Positions 10,386 through 18,565 of a DNA stretch of 64,000 bases are shown here, in pieces (positions within the stretch are counted from its first letter, which is position 1; every line of letters begins with the position of its first letter). Under the pieces are notes generated by a model. The model saw only the letters and a list, made by a program, of their open reading frames with translations. It searched no databases and was not told where the DNA came from. The translations under genes and the position numbers were made by a program. Source of the stretch: Methylomonas methanica MC09 (GTDB taxonomy: Bacteria > Pseudomonadota > Gammaproteobacteria > Methylococcales > Methylomonadaceae); contig NC_015572.1 of the NCBI RefSeq assembly GCF_000214665.1, positions 2,728,001 to 2,792,000 on the forward strand, read 5' to 3'.

Positions 10386-10886
10386 ATGATTACCCCGAAA
10401 AAGCAGTATTCTGACGAGTTCAGAGAGCAAGCTCTGGCAAAAGTCTACAATCGTGGAAAACGAACCATTCAAGACATTGCCGACGAATCTAACCTCAGCA
10501 TACATACCTTAAAAAACTGGATGAAAAGCAGCACACCCACCGATACGTCAAGCCCAAACGTGGGCAAGCGCCCTCAAGATTGGCTCCCCGAAGAGCGTTT
10601 ACTGGCCCTCCATGAAAGCCATGGTATATCCGGCGAGGCATTGAATGCCTGGTGTCGGCAACGTGGGCTATTTGCTCATCAACTCGCGCAGTGGAAAAGC
10701 GATTTTTGTGCCGTCACCAGCGCCCGTTCAGGCGGCAATGACAGCCAGACACTGCGCACTTTAAAAGCCGAAAATCAGCGTCTGGAACGCGAACTCAACC
10801 GTAAGGACAAAGCGCTGGCTGAAGCCGCTGCCTTGCTGATTCTGCAAAAAAGGGTGCGGGCGCTGTTGGCGGGCGAGGTCGAATGA
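10386..10886 (+). CDS. IS3-like transposase OrfA (HTH, coiled coil)
   Basis: This 166-residue protein has an N-terminal helix-turn-helix (YSDEFREQALAKVYNRGKRT, IQDIADESNLSIHTLKNWMK), a second HTH-like segment (ISGEALNAWCRQRGLFAHQL) and a C-terminal heptad helix (LRTLKAENQRLERELNRKDK, ALAEAAALLILQKR). The AEAAALL-LQKR ending is shared with long OrfA proteins of IS3-like elements. It overlaps orfB's start at 10883 by four bases (ATGA). It probably binds the element ends. Confidence 0.85.
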   Translation: MITPKKQYSDEFREQALAKVYNRGKRTIQDIADESNLSIHTLKNWMKSSTPTDTSSPNVGKRPQDWLPEERLLALHESHGISGEALNAWCRQRGLFAHQLAQWKSDFCAVTSARSGGNDSQTLRTLKAENQRLERELNRKDKALAEAAALLILQKRVRALLAGEVE

Positions 10887-11964
10887 CATCCCTTCAGCAG
10901 CGCCAAACCCTGATCGAATCCGTCGCCGAAGCCACCGAGGCCGGTGCCCGCCAAGACCAAGCCTGTGCCGTGCTGGGCCTGAGCCCGCGCACCTTGCAGC
11001 GCTGGCAGGCCGGCGAAACCCCGGGCGAAGACCTGCGACCGCGGCGGCAATATACGCCGGCGCATGCGCTGACCGAGGCCGAGCGCAACCACATTCTGGC
11101 CGTGGCCAATTCCGCCGAATTTGCGGATTTACCCCCAGTCAGATCGTTCCGCGCTTGGCGGATCAGGGGATTTATCTGGGCTCCGAATCGACGATCTATC
11201 GCCTACTGAAAGCCGCCCAGCAACTGAAACACCGCCGCAGTGAACGGCCCAGCCAGCCACGTACCAAACCCAAAGCCTTGAGTGCGATAGCGCCCAATCA
11301 ACTCTACAGCTGGGATATTACCTATCTTGCGGCCGCAGTCAAAGGCCAGTTCTACTACCTCTACTTGTTCCTCGATATTTTTAGTCGCCAGATCGTCGGC
11401 TGGCAGGTATTTGAGGAAGAAAGCAGCCAATACGCCAGCGAGTTGTTACGGGATATTGTTTTACGCGAAGGGCTACAACCTGGGCAAGTCATCCTGCATT
11501 CCGATAACGGCAGCCCCATGAAAGGCGCCACGATGCTGGCCACCCTGCAACAGCTTGGCGTCATGCCCTCGCTCAGCCGACCGGCGGTGAGTAACGACAA
11601 TCCGTATTCGGAATCGCTGTTCAAAACCCTGAAATATCGTCCGCAATACCCGTTGCAACCGTTTGCCGACCTGTCCGTCGCTCGTGAATGGGTAGCCGAC
11701 CTGGTGCAATGGTACAACCACGAACATCGGCATAGCGCCATTGGTTTTGTAACCCCAGCCCAACGTCATGCCGGATTGGACGAGGCGCTATTGAATCAAC
11801 GCAAAGCGCTCTATGAAGACGCCCGCCGCCAAAACCCACGGCGCTGGAGTCAAAACACCCGGAACTGGAACAGAATCCATACCGTGCATCTAAATCCAGA
11901 TCATACCGAAACCCAAAAACACTCACCCCAGGAGGTCGCTAATCCAGACAAAATAATCGCATAG
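10883..11964 (+). pseudogene. IS3-like transposase OrfB with one-base frame break
   Basis: The first frame (10883-11209) reads to FADLPP at 11136 and then goes out of register. The second frame carries on from SQIVPRLADQGIYLGSEST and contains the complete DDE integrase core: Asp in YSWDITYL, Asp in ILHSDNGSPM and Glu in NPYSESLFKTL. The switch falls at a run of five C (11132-11136), where one added C would restore a single frame of about 361 residues. This is best read as a one-base loss. A programmed shift is less likely, because IS3 shift sites are usually A-rich and lie between orfA and orfB. Confidence 0.75.
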
Positions 11965-13572
11965 TATTTTTACGTCGAGGCGACAACTAGCTTGAAATTT
12001 TCCGCGTAGTGGGTGAAGCCCAGAAAATCAAAAGTCGCCGGACGTTTGGCACCATCTTTGCCGCATGATGTTGCCGCTTGGCTACCAAAACGGATCAAGG
12101 CGGTTTTGCTCGGTTCGACTTCCAGACCGAATTGGTCCAGCCGTTCCTGCAATTCCGTCATAAACCGCTTAGCGTCGTCTTCACGGGCGAAGCAGACTAC
12201 AAAATCGTCTGCATATCTGACGACTTTAGCGTTACCTTGGCACATCTTGGCGAATTTTCGCTCAAACCAGATATCCAGCACGTAATGCAGGTAGATATTG
12301 GCCAGCACCGGGGATATTAGACCGCCTTGCGGCGTTCCAGTATCCTCATGCCGCCACACCCCATCCTCCAGTACACCGGCTTTGAGAAAACGCCTGATGA
12401 TTCTTAGAAATATCGGATCTTTGATCCTGTACTCCAGAAATTTCATCAGCCAATCGTGATTGACGTTATCAAAGAAGCCTTTAATATCCGCCTCCACGAT
12501 CCATTGGGTGTTTTCGTTGGTGATCACTTCTGCCAGCCTTGCCAGCGCCTGATGAGCGTTACAGTTTCGCCGGAAGCCATAGGAGTAATTCCTAAATTCC
12601 GGTTCCCAAATCGCTTCCAGTATCTTGGCCATTTGCCGTTGTACTATCCGGTCTTCAAAGCTCGGTATCCCAAGCGGTCTGACCTTACCGTTGCTTTTCG
12701 GAATGTACACACGCCGTGACGGCTTCGGCTGGTAGCTTAATCGCTTCAGTCGGCTTGATAGCGCGTTAATCCGCGCGACGACATCGACTTCATAATCTGC
12801 TTTGCAGACTTGGTCGATTCCGCACGCTTTATTCCCGGGCTGTTCATCAAAGCAGGCCAGCAATTCCATTGGACTGCTCAAGAGTCCCATCAGCGCTGTA
12901 TACTGCCTTTGCGGGTTCTCCCGCGCCCATTGTGTGAAACGTTCAATTGTTGTTGTCATGCACAGAGTCCGCCCAGTGTCGGGGCATGTTTCCGTTGATC
13001 GTTATCTTAAACCGGCTCCCCTTTGCTCCTGCGGCATTGCCCGCATTCGTCGCTACTATAGGAACCTCCGACTTCCATACGCCGCTGCTTCCTTTCTTGC
13101 TGTTTAGGCTTGTCGGGAAGTGCGTTAACCATCGTTAACGCCAACGTAGGGATCTCCTGGGTTACCGCACATTCGCAATATCAGGCTCGAAACGGCTAAC
13201 TATCCCGGGCGGAGACAATCCGCTTGCCTTAGCGCGAATTGCCTTGTTGCTTGCTGGCGTCTTGAAACCATCAGCCCTCTCCAACTCGTCATTTCGGGAC
13301 TTGTCACCTTCACGGTCGGCTTTACCCGTTACCATTGCTCCTCGCCTGTTTTCGTGCCTACGCATCAAGCAAGTTGTTGCCAACTGGCCTGCAAGGCTCG
13401 ATACTCGGCCTGTGGCTAGCAGTTACCGAGGCAGGATTTCCACCCGCTAGAATGTGCGACATTGCCCAGCCGCAACCAAGACCTAATGGAATGGTCCGCC
13501 TCACTTTACCGACCGGCCAGAGAAGGCGAAGATGGTCATTTTGAACCCAGGGTAGAAGAAGTGAAGCAATCT

Positions 13573-14625
13573 ATGACAAATAACGATACAAGCCAAAAAT
13601 CAGCAAGCCACGAGATCAAAGTATTGGGGGTCGATTTAGCCAAGCAAAGCTTCCATGTATACGGTGTCGACGAGGCGGGTCGTAAAATCGTCAGCAAGAA
13701 GCTGAGCCGCAATCAACTGACATCGTTCGTTGCCAAGCTAGCGCCGTGCCTGATTGGTCTGGAAGCCTGCGGCGGGGCGCATCACTGGGTCAGAGTATTC
13801 ACCCGGTTCGGCCATCGCGTGCGGATGATCGCACCGCAGTTCGTCAAACCGTATGTGAAATCCAACAAAAACGATGCGGTCGATGCGGAAGCGATCTGTG
13901 AGGCGGTTCAGCGGCCCAACATGCGATTTGTGCCGGCCAAGAGCCTCGAACAGCAAGACATCCAAAGCCTGCATCGGGTACGCAGCCAGTGGGTGGCGAG
14001 ACGCACGGCGCAAGCCAATCAGATTCGAGGGCTATTGCTGGAATACGGTTTGATCGTCCCGCAAGGCATCGGTCATGTCCGTAAAGCCATTCCGGACATG
14101 CTCGAAGACGGCGACAATGCCTTAACACCGGTATTCCGGGAACTGCTCAACGAACTCTACGAGGCGTTGGTGTATTTAGATCAGCGCATTAAGGCGATTG
14201 AACACAAGCTGACGACGATCAGTGTTCAGCATGAAGATTGCCAACGTTTGCTAACGATCCCCGGTGTGGGTCTGTTAACCGCCACCGCGTTGCTGGCCGC
14301 TATCGGCGATGTGACGGTGTTTAAAAATGGCCGGGAACTGGCGGCATGGCTAGGCCTCGTGCCCAAGCAACATTCTACCGGCGGTAAGCCGACGCTATTA
14401 GGCATCAGCAAGCGCGGCGATACCTATTTGCGTACGCTGCTGATTCACGGAGGGCGTTCGGTCTCCCGTGTGGCGCACCAGCATCAGGATGCACGCAACC
14501 GTTGGATTGACAGTATCAAACAACGGCGTGGCGAAAACATCTCGAATGTCGCCGTCGCCAACAAGAATGCGCGGATCGCTTGGGCGTTGTTGACCAAGAA
14601 AGAATGCTATCGGGCGGCCGCATGA
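13573..14625 (+). CDS. IS110/IS1111-family DEDD transposase
   Basis: The protein is 350 residues from the ATG at 13573; an in-frame GTG at 13561 is the alternative start. The N-terminal RuvC-like domain shows the acidic set: Asp in VLGVDLAKQSFHVYGV, Glu in LIGLEACGGAHHW and the two Asp in KNDAVDAEAICEAV. A coiled-coil spacer follows. The C-terminal transposase_20 domain has LLTIPGVGLLTATALLAAIG, AAWLGLVPKQHSTGGKP, GISKRGDTYLRTLL and the conserved Ser in HGGRSV. The protein looks intact. In this family the enzyme works with an RNA made from the element's own non-coding end to choose donor and target sites. Confidence 0.92.
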   Translation: MTNNDTSQKSASHEIKVLGVDLAKQSFHVYGVDEAGRKIVSKKLSRNQLTSFVAKLAPCLIGLEACGGAHHWVRVFTRFGHRVRMIAPQFVKPYVKSNKNDAVDAEAICEAVQRPNMRFVPAKSLEQQDIQSLHRVRSQWVARRTAQANQIRGLLLEYGLIVPQGIGHVRKAIPDMLEDGDNALTPVFRELLNELYEALVYLDQRIKAIEHKLTTISVQHEDCQRLLTIPGVGLLTATALLAAIGDVTVFKNGRELAAWLGLVPKQHSTGGKPTLLGISKRGDTYLRTLLIHGGRSVSRVAHQHQDARNRWIDSIKQRRGENISNVAVANKNARIAWALLTKKECYRAAA

Positions 14626-15003
14626 AGGCGATAGCCAAACCCTTATTTGAAGCACTCAAACGGGGCGCTGCCCCGTGCCGTGCGGCTTACCCCGCCCTCG
14701 CCGGGAGGCAGGGTGCGAAAGCCTTCGCCCCTGCCCAAAGGGTAGCGCCGGTTTCGAGTGACTCAAGGACTACTCGGCGCAAGCGCCTGCGTTCCTCCTT
14801 GACCCACTCGAAACCGGCGAGAATAGCAAGCCACCTGTAACGGGTATTTAAACCGAGCAAAATAAGCAACCGTTTCAACGAATTGCGGAGATAAAGTTCA
14901 AGTGATGGCATAAAAGGTAACACCTGCATTCCAGTGAACCTGACGGGGTCTTGGGCTCTTTAGAAGCCGCAGACCTGATGAGGTCGGAATGCGCGGATTC
15001 CAT
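14626..15003 (+). ncRNA. Candidate bridge/seek RNA region of IS1111-like element
   Basis: There are 378 non-coding bases between the transposase stop and the proposed right end. They hold strong secondary structure: GCCGGTTTCGAGTG (14747) pairs with CACTCGAAACCGGC (about 14805) over 14 bp, with an inner TCAAGGA/TCCTTGA pairing. A GC-rich hairpin region lies near 14663-14740. Elements of the IS1111 branch are known to encode their target-guiding RNA downstream of the transposase gene. Location and structure fit that role. The exact RNA ends and guide loops are not determined here. Confidence 0.4.
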
Positions 15004-15013
15004 CAGGGCCAGA

Positions 15014-15116
15014 GGCCGTTTAATCCTCAACCAAAGGCCGGATATATGGGCGCAATATTCTCTTTATGTCACCAGCGAATTTTTCTTGCAATACGGGGCG
15101 GACCATATATGACCCC
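15014..15116. repeat. 103-bp dispersed repeat, copy 1 (MITE-like)
   Basis: This differs from 34886-34988 at only two of 103 positions. It contains GGATATATGG near its left third and CCATATATGACCCC at its right end, an imperfect inverted pair with an 8-bp core. It codes for nothing evident. This copy lies between the IS1111-like element and an AT-rich orphan gene. Confidence 0.8.
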
Positions 15117-15148
15117 GATATTCTTCTCCCGATATTTTCTTATTAATT

Positions 15149-15775
15149 ATGAAAAATGAACACCAGAACAATTTTATTTATTTTTTATTAAACATTTTTT
15201 TTATATATAACCCAGTGTCTTTGTTAAATAGAGCTAGAAAAGATTTTTTAATGGCATGGCGGAACTATAGAGAAGCTTTTGGAGGCAAGGTTATTATTGT
15301 TTATTTTATATCGATATTTTCACTTATTTTTTTAGTTGCTAATTTAAATGATTATATATTCAATCCTCCTTTAACCATGGAACAGATGAATAAAGACGCA
15401 GGTAGCTTGATACGGTTTGATAAAGCTAGAAAGGGCCCAGCCTATTCACTTTTATTGGATTTCAACGGGGAAACAAAAAGTTTTACGCTGTATCTTGGAC
15501 AAAATAGGGAGCAAAAAAAAGCGGTATTGTCCGATTGCTTGGGAAAGAATGTCACTGTTTGGTCAGAAAGGCAGTTTGTTTTATTTTTTTGGAAAAAAAA
15601 TGCTGAACAAATTGCTTGCAACGGTAAATATTTTTTTAAAGACTCAGAAATAGAAGGTAGATATTATAGAGGGGTTGAGATAAGGGAAAAATCACCGTCA
15701 TGGATATTGATCGAAGCCATCACTGGTCTTGGGCCGCTGCTGTATATTTGGATTTATTATAGAAATAACAACTGA
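15149..15775 (+). CDS. AT-rich orphan membrane protein, unknown function
   Basis: This 208-residue protein has hydrophobic segments at about residues 8-24 (FIYFLLNIFFIYNPVSLL), 48-66 (VIIVYFISIFSLIFLVANLN) and the C-terminus (WILIEAITGLGPLLYIWIYY). A soluble middle part contains two Cys (LSDCLGK, IACNGKY). Codon use and A/T content differ sharply from the surroundings, suggesting recent acquisition. There is no good ribosome site before the ATG at 15149. No family is recognised. Its size, composition and isolation next to a repeat also found beside a SUKH immunity gene make a displaced immunity or defence-island gene possible. Confidence 0.6.
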   Translation: MKNEHQNNFIYFLLNIFFIYNPVSLLNRARKDFLMAWRNYREAFGGKVIIVYFISIFSLIFLVANLNDYIFNPPLTMEQMNKDAGSLIRFDKARKGPAYSLLLDFNGETKSFTLYLGQNREQKKAVLSDCLGKNVTVWSERQFVLFFWKKNAEQIACNGKYFFKDSEIEGRYYRGVEIREKSPSWILIEAITGLGPLLYIWIYYRNNN

Positions 15776-15830
15776 GGAAATTATTTTGGCTAAACAATTA
15801 CCGATAGAATTTGCAGAAATGCTGCATGAA

Positions 15831-15878
15831 GCCCGCGTAGGGCGCAATAACCAACGGGCATTGCGCCGTATTTAATAA
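15831..15878 (+). repeat. REP element of RAYT family 1
   Basis: The stem GGCGCAAT (15841-15848) pairs with ATTGCGCC (15860-15867) around AACCAACGGGC, preceded by GCCCGCGTAG and followed by GTATTTAATAA. The 48 bp are repeated identically at 19423-19470. A third, inverted copy downstream of the RAYT gene is interrupted by a group II intron. Confidence 0.85.
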
Positions 15879-15900
15879 ACTTGGTATTGATATTAAAAAA

Positions 15901-16425
15901 ATGGATTATCGGCGAATTTGGCATCCTGGCGGAACCTATTTTTTTACGATCAATTTGTTGCAAAGAAAAAATAACGATTTGTTGATACAGAATATTCAAC
16001 TTTTACGAGATTCAATTAAAGCAGTAAAGGTGAATCACCCGTTTAAAACTCATGGCTGGGTGGTGTTGCCAGAACATATGCATTGTTTGATCGAACTACC
16101 GGCAAACGATATCGACTACGCCACTCGGATACGATTAATAAAAATGGGCTTTTCCAAGGCAATACCAAAAAACGAGCGAAGATCGGCCATCAGAATTAAA
16201 CGTGGAGAGCGCGGTATCTGGCAACGGCGCTATTGGGAACATTTGATTCGGGATGAGGCGGATTTTCAAGTACATCTGGATTATATCCACTACAACCCAG
16301 TAAAACATGGCTGGGTTAAGCAAGTAAAAGACTGGCCGTACTCGACCTTTCATCGATGGGTCGAACGCGATGTTTATCCTTTAAATTGGGCAGGAATTGA
16401 TGAAAATTTATATGGGGTTGAATAG
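15901..16425 (+). CDS. REP-associated tyrosine transposase (RAYT)
   Basis: This 174-residue Y1-transposase-like (IS200/IS605 superfamily) single-strand nuclease has a family N-terminus (YRRIWHPGGTYFFTINLLQR), the metal-binding HUH motif in VLPEHMHCLIEL and a catalytic Tyr in the helix HLDYIHYNPVKHGW. Length is typical and no lesion is visible. REP elements of one family flank it in opposite orientation: 15831-15878 upstream, and a reverse copy downstream split between 16434 and 18459. RAYTs nick and join the foot of their cognate REPs and are thought to spread them. The gene lies 23 bp beyond the upstream REP. Confidence 0.92.
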   Translation: MDYRRIWHPGGTYFFTINLLQRKNNDLLIQNIQLLRDSIKAVKVNHPFKTHGWVVLPEHMHCLIELPANDIDYATRIRLIKMGFSKAIPKNERRSAIRIKRGERGIWQRRYWEHLIRDEADFQVHLDYIHYNPVKHGWVKQVKDWPYSTFHRWVERDVYPLNWAGIDENLYGVE

Positions 16426-16470
16426 TAAAATACGATCGGGTCAGAGGAGGCCGCAGCCTCCGTCTGCCCA

Positions 16471-16502
16471 CAGAACCGTGCGTACGGGTCCGTACACGGC
16501 TC
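16471..16502 (-). ncRNA. Group II intron domain V
   Basis: The minus strand reads GAGCCGTGTACGGACCCGTA then CGCACGGTTCTG, a hairpin with the GAGCC...GGTTC frame of domain V. It starts two bases beyond the RT stop codon. Confidence 0.75.
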
Positions 16503-16503
16503 A

Positions 16504-17802
16504 TCACGCAAGACTCACCCATTGAGAGACTTCAAACCAGTGCGCCAACTTCTGGTCGGATCGGATAGCTTGGCCTTTACCCTTTATAAACCAATCGTTA
16601 GGATAGGCTCTGGATACTGCCACTGTCTTGCTAAGCGCCCATCGTTTCCGATTTGTAAACGCTACGGCAGCCGCTTTGGGCGACACCCCTCTTTTGACCA
16701 ACGTCCGATATAGATTTCTCTTATTCTTCTGCTGATCAACCAACCTAGCCCTCAGTCGTCGTCGGATATGCGCCTCTATCTTCACTAATTGCGCTGGATA
16801 GTGGCTTAGACTGAAATAATTCGACCAGCCTACATACCATTGATTGATCGACTTTAGGGTGGTTTCTATATCCTTATTGGTGCCTCGTGGCGTTAGGGCT
16901 TTGACATTATCCATGGCCGTTTGCAGGGCTTTTCGCGCAATCGCAATCGTCCCGTTCACTACCGTAAAGCCCAAAAACTTTACCCTTTCTGATCTTGCCA
17001 CTTGGCTTTTCGCCCGGTTCACCTTGAGCTTGAGCTTGCTTTCTATGAACTGGCTGACCGTTTCCATCACACGTTCCGCCGCTTTTTGTGACTTCACGAA
17101 GATATTGCAGTCATCGGCAAACCTACAAAATTCCAGGCCGCGTTTTTCCAGTTCTTTATCCAGTTCGTCCAGCACAATGTTACTCAGCAAGGGGCTTAGC
17201 GGCCCGCCTTGCATCGTGCCTTCCTCGCTCCGAACCACCACGCCGTTGATCATGATGCCGCTTCGCAGCATCAGTCCGATCAGACGCAGTATCCGTTTGT
17301 CGGTGATCCGTTGTCCTATTCGGGCTATCAGCCGGTCATGATGGATTCGGTCAAAGAATTTCTCCAGATCAATATCCACCACATACGACTTACCGCTGTT
17401 TATGATGCTTTGCGCCGCCTGTACCGCTTGGTGTGGATTCCGTCCGGGACGAAAACCGTAACTATGCGGCGAAAAATGCGGTTCAAACATCGGCTCCAGC
17501 AGCAGCTTCAAGGCTGTTTGCACCACGCGATCCCGTACCGTCGGGATGCCCAGCCGTCTTACCCCGCCTTGCGGCTTGGGAATTTCCACTCGGCGCACCG
17601 GCGATGGCTTGTAAGTCCAGTTCAGCAATTCCTGCTGTAACCGACTTAGCTCTTCTTCTAACCGGAATTCAAAGTCATGTATGTTCACCCCATCAATGCC
17701 GGGCTTGCCTTTGTTTTCCTTGACCTGTTCGAATCCTATCCGCAGATAAGACGCGTAACAGAGATTTTCGAAGAGTCTTTCGTCCTCAATGTGTTGGCTC
17801 AT
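16504..17802 (-). CDS. ltrA: Group II intron reverse transcriptase/maturase
   Basis: This 432-residue protein has all RT blocks: KPGIDGVNIHDFEFRLEEEL, VRRLGIPTVRDRVVQTAL, SYGFRPGRNPHQAVQAA, VVDIDLEKFFDRIHHDRL, MQGGPLSPLLSNIVLDEL and the active site CRFADDCNIFV (FADD in place of the commoner YADD). A maturase domain follows (IETTLKSINQWYVGWSNYF) and the protein ends in HWFEVSQWVSLA with no HNH endonuclease. That length and domain set suit class C introns, which insert without their own second-strand nuclease. The frame is intact and domains I-III occupy about 650 nt upstream, so this copy may still be active. Confidence 0.93.
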   Translation of the reverse strand: MSQHIEDERLFENLCYASYLRIGFEQVKENKGKPGIDGVNIHDFEFRLEEELSRLQQELLNWTYKPSPVRRVEIPKPQGGVRRLGIPTVRDRVVQTALKLLLEPMFEPHFSPHSYGFRPGRNPHQAVQAAQSIINSGKSYVVDIDLEKFFDRIHHDRLIARIGQRITDKRILRLIGLMLRSGIMINGVVVRSEEGTMQGGPLSPLLSNIVLDELDKELEKRGLEFCRFADDCNIFVKSQKAAERVMETVSQFIESKLKLKVNRAKSQVARSERVKFLGFTVVNGTIAIARKALQTAMDNVKALTPRGTNKDIETTLKSINQWYVGWSNYFSLSHYPAQLVKIEAHIRRRLRARLVDQQKNKRNLYRTLVKRGVSPKAAAVAFTNRKRWALSKTVAVSRAYPNDWFIKGKGQAIRSDQKLAHWFEVSQWVSLA

Positions 17803-18458
17803 GTCGTTTATTTCACTCGTGTTTGCAGAGGGTTTTCAATAATCTCGCGTGATTGATTCGTTCGCTGTTTACGTTGCAAATAGTCAATCGCTCCTATTAG
17901 GCTGATCTTAACCCTCCGGTCTTTAATTAACGGCTATGGCCGCTTTCGTGTTCCACCCTTCGTCTCCAACGTCCTGTTACTTTCTCGGTGTTTTACCCTC
18001 TTCCATGTCACCATGAAATCATCGGCACCGACTTTTACGACTACTACGGCTTCATCTGCGGACCCTTGGTTCATCACGTCAGCATTGCTGCCGCGCTTAG
18101 GGCTTATAGAATCGCAGTTATTCCGACCCAAACCAACGGCCCTTCACTGGGTAAGGTAGTCCCCACTGTCTCGATCCACCTACCTTCACTACAGCCACAG
18201 TTTACGGTGAGAATTTAGGGCTTAAGTGGCTCACGGCACCTTACCCACTGTGGTTGCCTTACGAAGGTTCACTTTCGTTTAGGTGACCGATTTGGTTCCA
18301 GCTTCCTTCAGATTCCGCATTGGCTCTGTATTACCGCAATCCCCTTTGGGTAGCAATACCGAGTTTCTTTGGACACCCTTGCCTTCACCTACATTTTCCC
18401 TTCTCACGGGGCAATGGCTGGACTTCCACCAGCTTGCTGACTACCATGCCAGTCGCAC

Positions 18459-18494
18459 GCGCAATGCCCGCTGGTTATTGCGCCTTACGGCCTT
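18459..18494 (-). repeat. 5' half of REP split by the group II intron
   Basis: Read on the minus strand, GGCCGTAAGGCGCAATAACC then AGCGGGCATTGCGC is the family 1 REP up to the intron insertion point. The remaining CGTATTTTA lies at 16426-16434 beyond the intron. Confidence 0.8.
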
Positions 18495-18565
18495 AAAAAG
18501 CCCTGGCTGGACGTTTGATAAGTCCAGCAACATGTGATTCCCCCCCGGAATAGGAGTCTGTAATT

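Larger units (their letters stand above)
10322..12003 (+). mobile_element. IS3-like insertion sequence inside the intron RT gene
   Basis: The element carries orfA and a frame-broken orfB on the plus strand. It sits between two copies of CGTA (10318-10321 and 12004-12007), whose fusion restores the intron RT reading frame. Near each end is an inverted GTTGTCGCCTC (10341 on the left; complement near 11978 on the right). The outermost bases are not good inverted repeats, so the true termini may be the TGGTTGTCGCCTC-type repeats at 10338 and 11989, with short unexplained flanks. Confidence 0.75.
9956..12959 (-). pseudogene. ltrA: Group II intron reverse transcriptase/maturase split by IS
   Basis: The N-terminal part (12959 down to about 12004) begins MTTTIERFTQWARENPQRQ. 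It carries the RT blocks (VRPLGIPSFEDRIVQRQM, YSYGFRRNCNAHQAL, VEADIKGFFDNVNHDWL, TPQGGLISPVLANI) and the catalytic YADDFVV. It is cut within FDFLGFTHY. The C-terminal part (10321 down to 9956) resumes GKSRKGRFIVGRTTQ and holds the maturase (X) domain. Joining the flanks of the IS at the shared CGTA restores THYVGKSRKG in frame, as in intact homologues. The intact enzyme would copy the intron RNA and assist splicing. Confidence 0.85.
9884..13476 (-). mobile_element. Group II intron, internally disrupted by an IS
   Basis: The element lies on the minus strand. Its 3' end holds a domain V-like hairpin (9917-9950) and a domain VI-like hairpin. It encodes a reverse transcriptase in the expected domain IV position. 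About 500 nt lie between the reverse transcriptase start and the proposed 5' end, enough for domains I-III. The 5' end near 13476 (minus-strand GTTGCGGCTGGGCAATGTCG) does not match GUGYG perfectly, so that boundary is approximate. The IS at 10322-12003 splits the reverse transcriptase, so mobility from this copy is lost unless supplied in trans. The left IR of an IS1111-type element begins 10 bp beyond the 5' end. Confidence 0.75.
13486..15003 (+). mobile_element. IS110-family (IS1111-like) insertion sequence
   Basis: It encodes a DEDD transposase followed by a long non-coding 3' segment. Candidate subterminal inverted repeats are ATGGAATGGTCCGCC at 13486 and the complement of ATGGAATCCGC at 14993-15003. 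These give about 1.52 kb, a normal IS1111 size. IS110-family elements make no target duplication, so the ends cannot be checked that way. The left IR starts 10 bp from the 5' end of the group II intron, and the right end lies 11 bp from a 103-bp dispersed repeat. Confidence 0.7.
16435..18458 (-). mobile_element. Group II intron inserted in a REP palindrome (class C-like)
   Basis: On the minus strand it begins GTGCGACTGGCATGGTAGTC at 18458 (GUGYG consensus). It carries an RT gene, a domain V hairpin (16471-16502), a domain VI hairpin with GGAGGCTGCGGCCTCC, and ends CCCGAT at 16435. Removing it joins CGGGCATTGCGC to CGTATTTTA, which recreates the family 1 REP seen at 15831 and 19423. An RT without an endonuclease domain and insertion at a palindromic stem fit the bacterial class C lineage, which targets DNA hairpins. 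Both boundaries are supported by the REP comparison. Confidence 0.85.

Noticed and set aside
11132..11140. Programmed -1 frameshift in orfB
   Set aside because: The C run is not a typical slippery site, and the break falls inside the orfB domain, not between orfA and orfB.
13165..13170. GTGCGG on the minus strand as the first intron's 5' end
   Set aside because: It would leave only about 210 nt before the RT, too short for domains I-III. Intron-like sequence continues to about 13476.
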